Shown here: piece by piece, positions 1 to 8,682 of the stretch
Position numbering within the stretch: the stretch's first letter is position 1
How the letters are laid out: each line of letters opens with the position of its first letter
From: Ralstonia pickettii
Lineage (GTDB): Bacteria; Pseudomonadota; Gammaproteobacteria; Burkholderiales; Burkholderiaceae
DNA length: 64,000 nt
Reading direction: 5' to 3'
NCBI RefSeq assembly: GCF_030582395.1
Contig: NZ_CP104381.1
Location: 806,001-870,000 of the forward strand
Notes under the pieces: generated by a model
The model's database searches: none
Told to the model about the DNA's origin: nothing
The model's input: the letters and a program-made list of their open reading frames with translations, nothing else
Translations under genes and position numbers: made by a program

Positions 1-131
1 AGACCACGGTGCCGGCGACCGGCGGGGCAGTCAACGTCCGGTTCTCCGCCGCCTATGTGGCCGCAGACGCGGCCAAGATCAAGCCGGGTATTGCCAACGC
101 CAGCCTGCCGTTCACGCTCACCTACGAGTAA
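1..131 (+). CDS. Fimbrial subunit, C-terminal fragment (cut by window edge)
   Basis: The frame open from the window edge to the TAA at 129-131 codes for about 42 residues ending in FTLTYE. This alternating hydrophobic C-terminal strand is typical of chaperone-usher pilus subunits, where the last beta strand is bound by the chaperone. The chaperone and usher genes follow directly on the same strand, which supports a pilin role. The sequence also contains an AAYVAADAAKIKPG-like segment that resembles the pre-C-terminal region of FimA-type major subunits. The N-terminus lies outside the window, so major versus minor subunit cannot be decided. Confidence 0.7.
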   Translation, partial: TTVPATGGAVNVRFSAAYVAADAAKIKPGIANASLPFTLTYE

Positions 132-222
132 GCATAAGCCAAGCGCCAGCCAATGCGGCTGGCTTCAATCGGCAGCGGTCATTACCCCGCTGCCGCCTAT
201 TTCTTCACAGGCAATTCCGGAT

Positions 223-969
223 ATGAAAGCAAAACGATGCGCCGCTGGCGCGGCGTTGGCGTGCGCGTTGGCTGCGTCCGCGAGTCACGCCAGCATTTCC
301 CTTAGCACCACGCGGCTCATCTTTGACGGCAAGAACAAGGAGACGTCCGTAACCGTCAACAACGATGGTGGCGATGCACTGATCCAGGCGTGGCTCGACC
401 CCCTGGATGAAGGTGCGCACGGTCAACTGCCGTTTGCCATTACACCGCCGCTGGCGAAGCTGGCAGCAAAGCAGCAGCAATTGCTACGCGTGCTTTACGA
501 AGGCGTGGGTATGCCGGCAGATCGTGAGTCGGCCTTCTGGTTGAACGTACAAGAAGTTCCGCAGACAGCCCACAACGACAACGTATTGCAACTGGCCGTG
601 CGCCAGCGAATCAAGGTGTTCTATCGGCCGACCGGTCTGAGCGCGGATCCACAGAAGGCCCCCGGGAGCCTGCAATGGCAGCTCAACCAGGATGGCGGCA
701 AGGCCATGCTGCGTTTGAGCAACCCGAGCCTGTACCACGTGACCGTGGTGGATGCCAAGGTGCATGTCGGCAGTGCAGAGGAGCCCGTCATCGACGCGAA
801 GATGATTGCGCCTAACTCGACGGTTGCTGTGCCCGTCAAGCTGCCGGCCGCCGGTGCCGGCGCACCCGAGCTTCGCTACGACGTGATCAACGACTACGGC
901 GGCCGCCAAAGTTACCGCGTCACCTTGCACAGCAGTCAGCCGAGCACGCCGGTCTCCACCGGCAATTGA
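223..969 (+). CDS. Periplasmic fimbrial chaperone (PapD/FimC family)
   Basis: A 248-residue protein starting at the ATG at 223, chosen because it opens with a signal peptide (MKAKR followed by an Ala-rich core ending SHA). An in-frame start at 55 would only add a non-signal leader. The first domain begins SISLSTTRLIFDG, and VTVNN, AWLD and QQQLLRVLY follow the G1/F1 strand pattern of PapD-like chaperones. The second domain has the SNPSLYHVTV strand. Such proteins cap pilus subunits in the periplasm and deliver them to the usher. It sits 91 nt downstream of the subunit fragment and 83 nt before the usher gene, the usual fimbrial operon order. Confidence 0.9.
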   Translation: MKAKRCAAGAALACALAASASHASISLSTTRLIFDGKNKETSVTVNNDGGDALIQAWLDPLDEGAHGQLPFAITPPLAKLAAKQQQLLRVLYEGVGMPADRESAFWLNVQEVPQTAHNDNVLQLAVRQRIKVFYRPTGLSADPQKAPGSLQWQLNQDGGKAMLRLSNPSLYHVTVVDAKVHVGSAEEPVIDAKMIAPNSTVAVPVKLPAAGAGAPELRYDVINDYGGRQSYRVTLHSSQPSTPVSTGN

Positions 970-1052
970 TCGAGCCGGCAGCAAGCCAGTTCGATGGCGC
1001 CAGCCCGCCTGGGCTGGCTTAGCCCGCACCCACCGTAGCGGAGCTTGCCTAT

Positions 1053-3680
1053 GTGACAGCCCTCCGATTCACAAAGCCAGAAGCGAGCATTGCAATGTCT
1101 ACCTGCCAGACGACCAAAGCGTTCTCCAGAAAGGCCGTTGGGAAAGCGGCTCTTGTACGCCCGAGCACAACGCCGCTCTACCTGGCCGTGTGTCTTGCGA
1201 TGATGAACAGCGCGCGCGCCACCGAAGGGGAGACGCTCGTCGCACAGGTGGATCCAACGCTCCTCGCATTCAATACGAGTTTCCTGAACGGCCAAGGACG
1301 GCCAGCGGACCTGAGCGCCGTACTGAGTTCGGGCAGCAGCGTGCCGCCCGGAAACTATCGGGTGGAGGTGGAGGTCAACGGTAATCTGGTCGGGCGTCGC
1401 GACATCGATTTCTACCAAGACACCGACAAGGCCAAGCTGCGCCCGTGCCTGACGGCGAAGATGCTTCAGGACTTCGGTGTCAACCTGAGCGCGATCAACC
1501 CGCCGCTGGATGTCAACAGCCAAGCCTGCCTTGATCTGCCGCACCTGCTGGATCAAGCATCGGTCGATTTCGACGCTGGCAGGCTCCAGCTCAACCTGAG
1601 CATTCCGCAAGCCTTTCTTTCCCGCGCGGCGCGCGGCTATGTAGACCCTGCGCTGTGGGACGAAGGGGTCACTGCCGGTTACGTCAACTACCAGTTCAGC
1701 GGCAACTACGGTCATAGCCACATCGGCACTGACAGCAGCAGTTACTTCATTGGCCTGCAGAACGGCGTGAATATCGGGCGCTGGCGCCTGCGAAACGAGT
1801 CCACGCTCACCGGCAGCAACAGCGGCCAGACGCGATTTAAGAGCAACCGCACGCTCGTGCAGCGCGACGTCGATGCCATCAAGGGCCAGCTGACATTCGG
1901 CGAGCAGTATTCTGACGCAACGCTGTTTGATAGCGTGCGGTTTCGCGGGGTGCAAGTCACTTCTGACGATGCCATGCTGCCCGACAGCGAGCGCGGCTAT
2001 GCGCCGGTAGTGCGCGGTCAAGCAACCACCAACGCGGTGGTCGAGGTGCGCCAGAGCGGCTATGTGCTCTATCGGGCCAACGTGCCGCCTGGCCCGTTCC
2101 AGCTGACCGACATCTTCCCGTCCGGCTCCAATGGCGATCTGGAGATCACCGTTATTGAAGCTGACGGTAGCAAGCGCGTCACGCATCAGGCGTTTTCAAG
2201 CCTGCCGCTGATGCTGCGCAATGGGCGCCTGAAGTACAGCTTTGCGGGCGGCAAGTACGATGGCGACCAGGGCCCCGCGCCTAATCTGGTCAGCGGCTCG
2301 CTCGTCTATGGCCTGACCGACAACAGCACGGTGGCGGGCGGCCTGCAAGTGTCGAAAGACTTCCAGGCCTTGAACGTGGGCGTTGGTACCAACACGCCCA
2401 TCGGCGCGCTGTCCGTTGATGTCACGCAATCGAGCAGCCGCGTGCGTGGCAAGCGCGACACCGGCCAGAGTGTGCGGATTCTGTACGCCAAGACGTTCAC
2501 GAGCACCAATACCAACTTCACGTTGGCTGCCTATCGGTATTCCACGTCGGGCTACCGTACCTTCAATGATCACGTCAACGATCTCAGCAACAACCCAAGC
2601 AACGACTGGTTCAACGCCTCGGGCTTCCAGGGCGGCCGTAGCCGCTCACGCATCGACCTGACGACCAGCCAGGACCTGGGTGGCGTCGATCGCCGATACG
2701 GCAGCGTCTACCTCAACCTCAGCCAGCAGACCTTTTGGAATCAGCCGGGCTCGAGCCGCAGCGTTAGCGTTGGATACGGCAACAACTGGAAGCAGTTGAG
2801 CTACAACCTGAGCCTCAGCCAAACTAAGGACACGCGCTTTGGCGGAAGCGGCAGCAGCACGCAAGTCATGCTGACAATGTCCATCCCGCTGGGTGCCAAG
2901 CTTCGGTCTGCGCGTGCCTATACCAACGTCAGCAACACCAGCAATAGCGGCACCAACGTTCAAAGCGGCCTGAGCGGTTTCATCAACGAGAACACGTCGT
3001 ACGCCATGCAGGCCGGTTACACCGGCGGGGGCCGCGGCGCGACGGGCGGGGCAAGCCTCACCCGCGATACCGACGTCGGCCAGCTCAACGCCAACGTGAA
3101 CGTCGCCCGCGACTATCAATCGGCCAGTGTTGGCGCCACGGGTTCCGTGGTGGTCCATCGCGGTGGCGTCAACTTGAGCCGTACCGTTGGCGATACCTTC
3201 GCGCTGATGAAGCTTGAAGGGCTCAAAGGCGTGGACGTCAAGACCAATGTTGGCACCTCGGTCGGCCGCAACGGCTACGCCGTGGTCACGTACGCGCAGC
3301 CGTATCGGCTGAATGCACTGAGCCCGGAGACCCATAACCTTGGCGCGGATGTCGAACTGGAAGACACTGTGATGCAGGTGGTGCCGCGCCGCGGCGCCAT
3401 CGTGCAGGCCACTTTCAAGGGCTACAGCGGGCAGCGCGCCCAGTTTGCACTCCAGCAGGCCGACGGCAAGCCCGTTCCCTTTGGCGCCAGCGTGGAAGAC
3501 GCACAAACCGGCCGCCACCTCGGCATCGCCGATCCGAACGGCAGCGCATTTGTGCTGCTCAATCAGGAGCAGGGCACCTTGTCGGTGAAGTGGAAGAGCG
3601 GTCAATGCCAAGCGCCCTACGCCCTGCGCCCCGCCGAAGCCGGGCGGAATTATCAGAGGCAGACGCTGCGCTGCCGCTGA
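1053..3680 (+). CDS. Outer-membrane fimbrial usher (FimD/PapC family)
   Basis: An 875-residue usher, normal in length for the family. The N-terminal periplasmic domain has the FNTSFLNGQG motif, followed by the beta-barrel, the plug region and C-terminal domains. Diagnostic segments are RGYAPVVRGQA and VLYRANVPPGPFQLTDI in the middle, and a C-terminal Cys pair (GQCQAPY and LRCR). A GTG start at 1053 has GGAG 9 nt upstream. An ATG at 1095 is the alternative and lies closer to the signal peptide core ending NSARA. The usher secretes and orders pilus subunits delivered by the chaperone encoded just upstream. The gene looks intact although the adhesin expected downstream is broken. Confidence 0.92.
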   Translation: MTALRFTKPEASIAMSTCQTTKAFSRKAVGKAALVRPSTTPLYLAVCLAMMNSARATEGETLVAQVDPTLLAFNTSFLNGQGRPADLSAVLSSGSSVPPGNYRVEVEVNGNLVGRRDIDFYQDTDKAKLRPCLTAKMLQDFGVNLSAINPPLDVNSQACLDLPHLLDQASVDFDAGRLQLNLSIPQAFLSRAARGYVDPALWDEGVTAGYVNYQFSGNYGHSHIGTDSSSYFIGLQNGVNIGRWRLRNESTLTGSNSGQTRFKSNRTLVQRDVDAIKGQLTFGEQYSDATLFDSVRFRGVQVTSDDAMLPDSERGYAPVVRGQATTNAVVEVRQSGYVLYRANVPPGPFQLTDIFPSGSNGDLEITVIEADGSKRVTHQAFSSLPLMLRNGRLKYSFAGGKYDGDQGPAPNLVSGSLVYGLTDNSTVAGGLQVSKDFQALNVGVGTNTPIGALSVDVTQSSSRVRGKRDTGQSVRILYAKTFTSTNTNFTLAAYRYSTSGYRTFNDHVNDLSNNPSNDWFNASGFQGGRSRSRIDLTTSQDLGGVDRRYGSVYLNLSQQTFWNQPGSSRSVSVGYGNNWKQLSYNLSLSQTKDTRFGGSGSSTQVMLTMSIPLGAKLRSARAYTNVSNTSNSGTNVQSGLSGFINENTSYAMQAGYTGGGRGATGGASLTRDTDVGQLNANVNVARDYQSASVGATGSVVVHRGGVNLSRTVGDTFALMKLEGLKGVDVKTNVGTSVGRNGYAVVTYAQPYRLNALSPETHNLGADVELEDTVMQVVPRRGAIVQATFKGYSGQRAQFALQQADGKPVPFGASVEDAQTGRHLGIADPNGSAFVLLNQEQGTLSVKWKSGQCQAPYALRPAEAGRNYQRQTLRCR

Positions 3681-3988
3681 TTACCGGCGGGCGCGACATC
3701 CTCACCGTCGAAGTCACCTTCCACCGCCGCTCCTTGTCGAATCTGCGCAGCGGCGACGCTTAGGTGCGCCACGCGATCACGCCCGTGCGGTAGGGCGCTA
3801 AATCAATCCGAAGGGATACAACCTGAAAGAATCATTGAGGAAGAGTACCGATATCAGTACGTCAATCGGCTGACGCAAACAAATCAGGAATACGAATTGA
3901 TGCAGGATTCCGTCGGGTTCAATTTTTATATCTAATCGATATGGATTTGCCGCAGATAAGCGAAATATCGTGAGGGCAAATGTTTTAA
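3681..3988. other. A+T-rich scar with unrecognised coding remnants after the usher gene
   Basis: No complete gene is visible here. The usher frame stays open past its stop to a TAA at 3933, and its last third reads like real protein (IIEEEYRYQYVNRL, then ELMQDSVGFNFYI) but has no credible start. A second frame at 3680-3763 gives GRDILTVEVTFHRR before a stop. From about 3820 to 4000 the base composition is clearly A+T-richer than its surroundings. I read this as a junction of gene fragments left by deletion or insertion. The fragments are not recognised as any family. Confidence 0.45.
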
Positions 3989-4265
3989 ATCTATTCGTAT
4001 CAGTTGAACCCCAACACCGGCATAGTGGATGCCACGCGCGCGGTTGTTGCACTTGATGCTGGCTCGACAGCCAAGGGCGTGGGGTTGCAGCTGCTGGATA
4101 ACGCGGGCAACCCTGTTGCGGTGAAGACGCCGCTCCAGTTCAGCGCGTACGACAAGCTGGGTGGCAACTTCAACATACCGATGCAGGCCATATCAGCAGA
4201 CCGCGGCCACGGTCGTGCCGGGTACTGCGAATACCTCAGTCACGTTTGTGATGGGCTATGACTAG
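3989..4265 (+). pseudogene. Truncated, frameshifted fimbrial tip-adhesin/pilin domain
   Basis: From about 3998 the translation reads YQLNPNTGIVDATRAVVALD and GVGLQLLDNAGNPVA, the hallmark of the pilin domain of FimH-type adhesins and minor subunits. At about 4190 the frame breaks. The expected ARYYQTA-like motif is split, and the next frame continues YQQTAATVVPGTANTS and ends TFVMGYD at the TAG at 4263-4265. The break fits a loss of 2 nt (or gain of 1) relative to an ARYQQTA ancestor. The N-terminal lectin half and signal peptide are absent. The position directly after the usher is where a tip adhesin is normally encoded. Confidence 0.8.
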
Positions 4266-4342
4266 GTCTACGTAGTGAGTTGTTCAGCTCAGTACGTCAG
4301 TTACCTGTTTTAGAACATCTTCGTGTGCTTAGAGCACGCCAA

Positions 4343-4380
4343 GAAAAAACCCGCGACAGCTTGCACTGTCGCGGATTTTT
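4343..4380 (-). terminator. Rho-independent terminator of ssrA
   Basis: Stem CCGCGACAG at 4351-4359 pairs with CTGTCGCGG at 4366-4374. On the minus strand it is followed by a run of six U. It lies 13-50 nt past the tmRNA 3' end, as expected for ssrA. Confidence 0.85.
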
Positions 4381-4392
4381 GCTTTGAAAAGC

Positions 4393-4750
4393 TGGTGGAG
4401 CCGGCGGGAATCGAACCCGCGTCCGCAAGCCCTCCACAGAGAGTTCTACATACTTAGTTCTGTCATTTGATTTAACCGCCGCATCGCGGACGAACACGCT
4501 CTACGACGGCGATTCACTAAGTTTTCGTCTCTAGGCCCGTGACTCACCTAAAGCTTATCTGACGTAAATGACCTCGCTGGTCTTGCGACCCTAGCCCGTC
4601 AGCGAGCCAGTGCGAGGACGGCGGCCCTTAGGCTGCCAGTGCGTAACGTTCGTCGTTAGCAGTTATTGCATTCCCATTGATTAACGAGGTGACGGGTCCT
4701 CGGTATGCCCTCCACTGCTTTGCAACCCACGTCGAAACCAGGTCGGCCCC
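4393..4750 (-). ncRNA. ssrA: Transfer-messenger RNA (tmRNA)
   Basis: Read on the minus strand, the gene starts GGGGCCGACCTGG and ends with the tRNA-like CCCGCCGGCTCCACCA. The 5' GGGGCCG and 3' CGGCTCC form the acceptor stem, and GTTCGATTC forms the T arm. The tag frame resumes at GCT and codes ANDERYALAA before TAA (complement of about 4632-4664), matching betaproteobacterial tags. The RNA rescues stalled ribosomes with SmpB and marks the products for proteolysis. No strong promoter could be fixed; a GATAAT hexamer lies at 4766-4771 (complement), between the RNA and the DUF748 gene upstream. Confidence 0.97.
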
Positions 4751-4782
4751 AGTAAGGAAGTATCGATTATCCCATAGATGGG

Positions 4783-7700
4783 CTACTTCAGCGAGAAATC
4801 AACCCGCGTCGTCTTGCCCTTGTCCTTGATGCCTTCTGCGCTGAGTTTTGGGGCGACAACAAAGAGGCGCTCCGGATCCACGCGTTCAGCAAGTGCAACA
4901 TGCACCGCATTCGCGCGACGCTGCGCGAGTTCACGCAGATCCGCATCCGTCACTTGCACATTGGTCTCCATCAACTTGCGCATCTCGTCGGCTGGCAACG
5001 ATTTGGCAAGTCCGATCACGTTGCGCGGCTTCGGGAATTTGGCGGCCTTGTAGGCACGTTCAAGGTACTTGTTCTCTTCTTCTGGCTTGACCGTCGTATC
5101 CGCCTCAGCAGCATCGCCGGCGTCCTGGAGCTTCTGTTCGCGAATCTGACGGTTCACGGCCTCCCGGCGCAGGCCGTCGCGGTCGAATTCTGGATCGACG
5201 CGACCGACGATGTCGACCTTCAGGGCAGGGCGGTCCTTGAGTGCGGTGGCGAGCTTGTCGAGTTTTGCCACCGACGCCTGACTGATGGTTGATGTGCCCG
5301 GATCGAATTCAATGTAGCCGAGTTCTTCGCCACCGCTGCCGCCGAATGCGCTCGCCAGCAGCGAGAACGGTGCCGTCACGGCGCGTGCGATGAGGTTGAC
5401 GAATGCACGCAAAATGACGCCGCCGATGCTGAACTGTGGGTCATCGAGCGAGCCAGATACCGGCACGCGCACGTCGATCTCGCCCCGTGAATTCTTCAGC
5501 AGCGCCACCGCAAGGCGCACCGGCAGGTTGGTAGCATCTTTGCTTTCTACGCGATCGCCGAAGGTGAGCTGGTCGATGAAGATGTGGTTATCGGCGGTCA
5601 GCTTGCCCTGGTCGAGCAGGTAGTGCAGATCCATCGTCAGCTTGCCCTTGGTGATTGGGTAGCCGGCGTATTTGGCGGAGTAGGGCGTGAGGTTGGTCAG
5701 TTCCACGCCGTCGGCCTTGGCCGTCAGGTCCACGAAGGCCGTGGGGGCGAGCGGGTTCACCTTGCCGTGGATGTCCACCGGTGCCGTGCCGTCGACACTG
5801 CCCCGCAGCGTCACATCTGCGGGTGTCTGGCTGGAGGCCGTGCTGATCGTGCCGATCGAGCCTCCGATGGCGGTCAGGTTGGCGGTGTAGTTCGGCTTGA
5901 CGAAGTTATCTGTGAAACGGATGTTGCCATCCTGCAGCGTGATGGCATCAACGCGAAGGTCGGCGCCGCCGGCTTTGGGCGTGGGGCCCGTGGCTGTGAC
6001 GGTGACGGCCGATGCGGGTGCCGCAGTCAGGGCCGAAGCCACCACGGGGGCGGCTGCCGAGGCGGACGCTGCAGCGCCCGATGCCGATGCAGGTTCGCTT
6101 TGCGTTAGCGAGCGTCGCTCCTCGGTCGGCTGCACGCGGATGTCCTGCAGGTTCAGGCGTCCATTCGGATTGATGATGATCCGCGCGTAGAACGTCGACA
6201 GCGCCACCGCGCCCACCCGCACACGCGGCGTGGTGCCGTCGTAGTTGGCCTGGATGCGGTTGAGCGCGAGCGAACGCCAGCGCAGGAAGTCGTCCGAACT
6301 CAAGCGGTCTTGCAGACGCACGTTGCCCAACGTCGCGTTGCCCTGGTAGTTGACCGTCAGCGCCTTGCCCTGGTTGAGCACCAGGCGTCCGTCCATCGAT
6401 AGCAGCGCGCTCGTAATCGCCGCATTCAGCGTCTTGTCCAGATACGGATCGAAGCCCGCCAGCGATAGGTTCTGCGAGTTCACGAAAAGGTCCGCCTTCA
6501 GCGGCTGCGGCACCACTTGGCCGCGCACATCGAGCTTGCCCTTCGTGCCCAGGCCCGCGTTAATCTGCACGTTGACGGGTTTGCTGAGATCGTTCGATGC
6601 GTTCTGCACGACCACGTTCAGCGGTTCGACGCGCACCTTGACCGGGCGCGAGTTCGATTGGTCTTCAAAGCCGACAGCGCTGTTGTCCAGCTTGAGCGTT
6701 TGTACAGTCACAGCCCACGGCCTTTCCCCCGGGGCGTTCTGCTTTGCGTCGGACTTGACGGGCGCTGACGGGTTGCCCGCCACCGGTTGCGGACCATCGA
6801 GCAGCGTCAACGTGGTTGTACCGTCCTTCTTGCGCAGTGCGTCGATCTGCAGCCCGTCGGCACGCACTTCGTTGAGCGCGATGGTGCGTGCGCCCAGGTC
6901 GAAGCTCTTGACGTCCGCGCGCAGCAGCTTGGCGCGCAGCGCGGTGTCCTTACCCAAGGCGGGCGCCAGCGACAGATCGGCCAGGCTTGCGGTCAGCGGT
7001 GCCGCACGCACGTTGAATTTATCCGGCCCGAAGTCGAGTGCCACCTTGCCGTCGGCCGACAGCGCGCCGTTCTGCAATTGCGGGGCACCCGCCTGGCGCA
7101 GATACGGGCCGATGCCGGCCAGCTTCACGCCGTCCAGCTTCAGTTCCAGTTCGCCCGTGTGCTTCTCCAGTGACGTGCTGCCCTTGATATGGAGCGCGCC
7201 GCCTTGCGCCAGCTTGGCGCCCACATCCAGCGTGGTGGGGCCGCCCAGCGTACGCACACCAATATCGCCGTGAAGGTCTTCCAGCGTCAGGTCGGCGGCC
7301 GGTTGCGTAGCCGCGTCACGCCAATGAACGGTGCTGCTCATCAGTTGCAGCTTGCTGACCACCACATCGAAGGGTTTCGGTTTGGCGGTTGGTGCGGGCT
7401 CGGCCTTGGCTGCTTGTGCGTCGGCAGGCGCAGGTTTGCCGCCGAGCTTCGCGAAATTGACCGCGCCATCAGCGCCACGTGTGGCATCGACGCGTACGCC
7501 ATCGAGCGTCAGCGCATCGAAGTGGAATACGTTGTCCAGAGGACGCACATCGGCAAGCGTTGCGCGCACCTGTCTTGCGGCCACCAGCGGTGCTTTGTTG
7601 GCATCGACCACTTCCAGGTTGTCGAGGCCAGTCGTGCCACGCACGCGCAGTATCGGCGCGCCGCTCTTCGGCTTTTGAAAGTCGATCGTCAGGTCGGTCG

Positions 7701-8583
7701 TCAGCTTGCCTTGCGGCACCCCCACCGGAAGCGGGCCGGGCACGTAGCCGAGGTAGCGAGGCAGATCCAAGCCATCGATCTTGACGTTGAGGTTGGATTC
7801 AAGCGAATCGGCGAATGGCTTTGTCTTGCCCGCAAAATGCAGCGGAGCGCCGTCGATGCGCGCGGCCAGCAGCGGCTGCACAAAGATGTCCACGTCGGCT
7901 GGCAGGCTCGCCAGGAACGGCACGCCGATCTGCAGGCCATCGACCTTGTGCTGGGTGCCGAGTGGCTGGTCAACAAAATCGATAGCGCCGTTGGCGAACT
8001 GCAGATTGGCAAAGACGAAACGGGCCGGCTCGTTCGACTTCGGCTTGGGCGGGTTCTCCGGCTGGCTTAGCCGGTCGACGATGTCGGAGAAGTTGAAGCG
8101 CTGCTCGGCAGTGCGCACGATGCGCACGTGGGGCGCGTCAATGCTGAGTTCTTCAATGACAGGGGCGCGGCGGAAGATCGAACTCCACGACGCGTTCATA
8201 TGCAGGTGGCCAACGTCGACGAACGGTGTCTTTCCGTCGCGCTCGGTCACGTGGAACTGGTCGACATCAAGCCGCAGCGTGTATGGGTTGATGCTGATCT
8301 TGCCCACCGAAACCGGCCGTTCCAGCAGCTTGCTGAGCTGGGTTTGAGCTACGTGGCGCAGCAGTGGCGGGCCGCCGAAGGCGCCGAGCAAGCCGAACAC
8401 CACCAGGAAGACCAGTACGCCGATCCCAATGCGCTTGGTGCGCCGGGATGTACCGACTCGCGCCACGCGTTGCCAGCCGGCCGTGCCGCGCACGCGTTCA
8501 AGCCGTGCGCGCCAGCCGTGGGTATTTGATTGCAGTTCAGGGCGCGAATCGGGGGAGGTACTCATGCTGGTGTCGGCGGCCAT
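4783..8583 (-). CDS. DUF748 / AsmA-like large inner-membrane-anchored protein
   Basis: A 1266-residue protein with one N-terminal membrane segment (about residues 52-72, IGVLVFLVVFGLLGAF). A long repetitive beta-rich body follows, with the DUF748 opening VGKISINPYTLRLDVDQFHV and repeated LxxLxLxG-type strands. This architecture is shared with AsmA-like proteins, which bridge the periplasm and are linked to lipid or envelope transport. Near the C-terminus, YIEFDPGTSTIS followed by LDKLATAL and VDIVGRVD resembles a diverged OmpA-like peptidoglycan-binding fold. An Ala/Ser-rich low-complexity linker lies in the middle (about residues 815-850). It is 99 nt downstream of gph on the same strand. 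The substrate is unknown. Confidence 0.85.
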   Translation of the reverse strand: MAADTSMSTSPDSRPELQSNTHGWRARLERVRGTAGWQRVARVGTSRRTKRIGIGVLVFLVVFGLLGAFGGPPLLRHVAQTQLSKLLERPVSVGKISINPYTLRLDVDQFHVTERDGKTPFVDVGHLHMNASWSSIFRRAPVIEELSIDAPHVRIVRTAEQRFNFSDIVDRLSQPENPPKPKSNEPARFVFANLQFANGAIDFVDQPLGTQHKVDGLQIGVPFLASLPADVDIFVQPLLAARIDGAPLHFAGKTKPFADSLESNLNVKIDGLDLPRYLGYVPGPLPVGVPQGKLTTDLTIDFQKPKSGAPILRVRGTTGLDNLEVVDANKAPLVAARQVRATLADVRPLDNVFHFDALTLDGVRVDATRGADGAVNFAKLGGKPAPADAQAAKAEPAPTAKPKPFDVVVSKLQLMSSTVHWRDAATQPAADLTLEDLHGDIGVRTLGGPTTLDVGAKLAQGGALHIKGSTSLEKHTGELELKLDGVKLAGIGPYLRQAGAPQLQNGALSADGKVALDFGPDKFNVRAAPLTASLADLSLAPALGKDTALRAKLLRADVKSFDLGARTIALNEVRADGLQIDALRKKDGTTTLTLLDGPQPVAGNPSAPVKSDAKQNAPGERPWAVTVQTLKLDNSAVGFEDQSNSRPVKVRVEPLNVVVQNASNDLSKPVNVQINAGLGTKGKLDVRGQVVPQPLKADLFVNSQNLSLAGFDPYLDKTLNAAITSALLSMDGRLVLNQGKALTVNYQGNATLGNVRLQDRLSSDDFLRWRSLALNRIQANYDGTTPRVRVGAVALSTFYARIIINPNGRLNLQDIRVQPTEERRSLTQSEPASASGAAASASAAAPVVASALTAAPASAVTVTATGPTPKAGGADLRVDAITLQDGNIRFTDNFVKPNYTANLTAIGGSIGTISTASSQTPADVTLRGSVDGTAPVDIHGKVNPLAPTAFVDLTAKADGVELTNLTPYSAKYAGYPITKGKLTMDLHYLLDQGKLTADNHIFIDQLTFGDRVESKDATNLPVRLAVALLKNSRGEIDVRVPVSGSLDDPQFSIGGVILRAFVNLIARAVTAPFSLLASAFGGSGGEELGYIEFDPGTSTISQASVAKLDKLATALKDRPALKVDIVGRVDPEFDRDGLRREAVNRQIREQKLQDAGDAAEADTTVKPEEENKYLERAYKAAKFPKPRNVIGLAKSLPADEMRKLMETNVQVTDADLRELAQRRANAVHVALAERVDPERLFVVAPKLSAEGIKDKGKTTRVDFSLK

Positions 8584-8682
8584 AGCGTGGCCTACTTCGT
8601 CAGTCGGTCGACCGCCACGTCCCCGATGGGAGGCAGCGGTCCTGAAAAGTGCGGCGCCCAGGCCTTCACCTGAGCATCGTGG

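Noticed and set aside
936-2186. 416-codon minus-strand open frame opposite the usher
   Set aside because: Antisense shadow; no ribosome site and composition typical of reversed G+C-rich coding DNA.
3681-4000. Insertion sequence
   Set aside because: No terminal inverted repeats, target duplication or transposase motif seen; only unmatched fragments.
4393-4430. A tRNA gene
   Set aside because: The tRNA-like T arm and acceptor belong to tmRNA; there is no anticodon arm, and the tag frame is present.
4297-4497. Short minus-strand protein frame over the ssrA 3' end
   Set aside because: It overlaps the tRNA-like end of tmRNA, an RNA gene, and its terminator.
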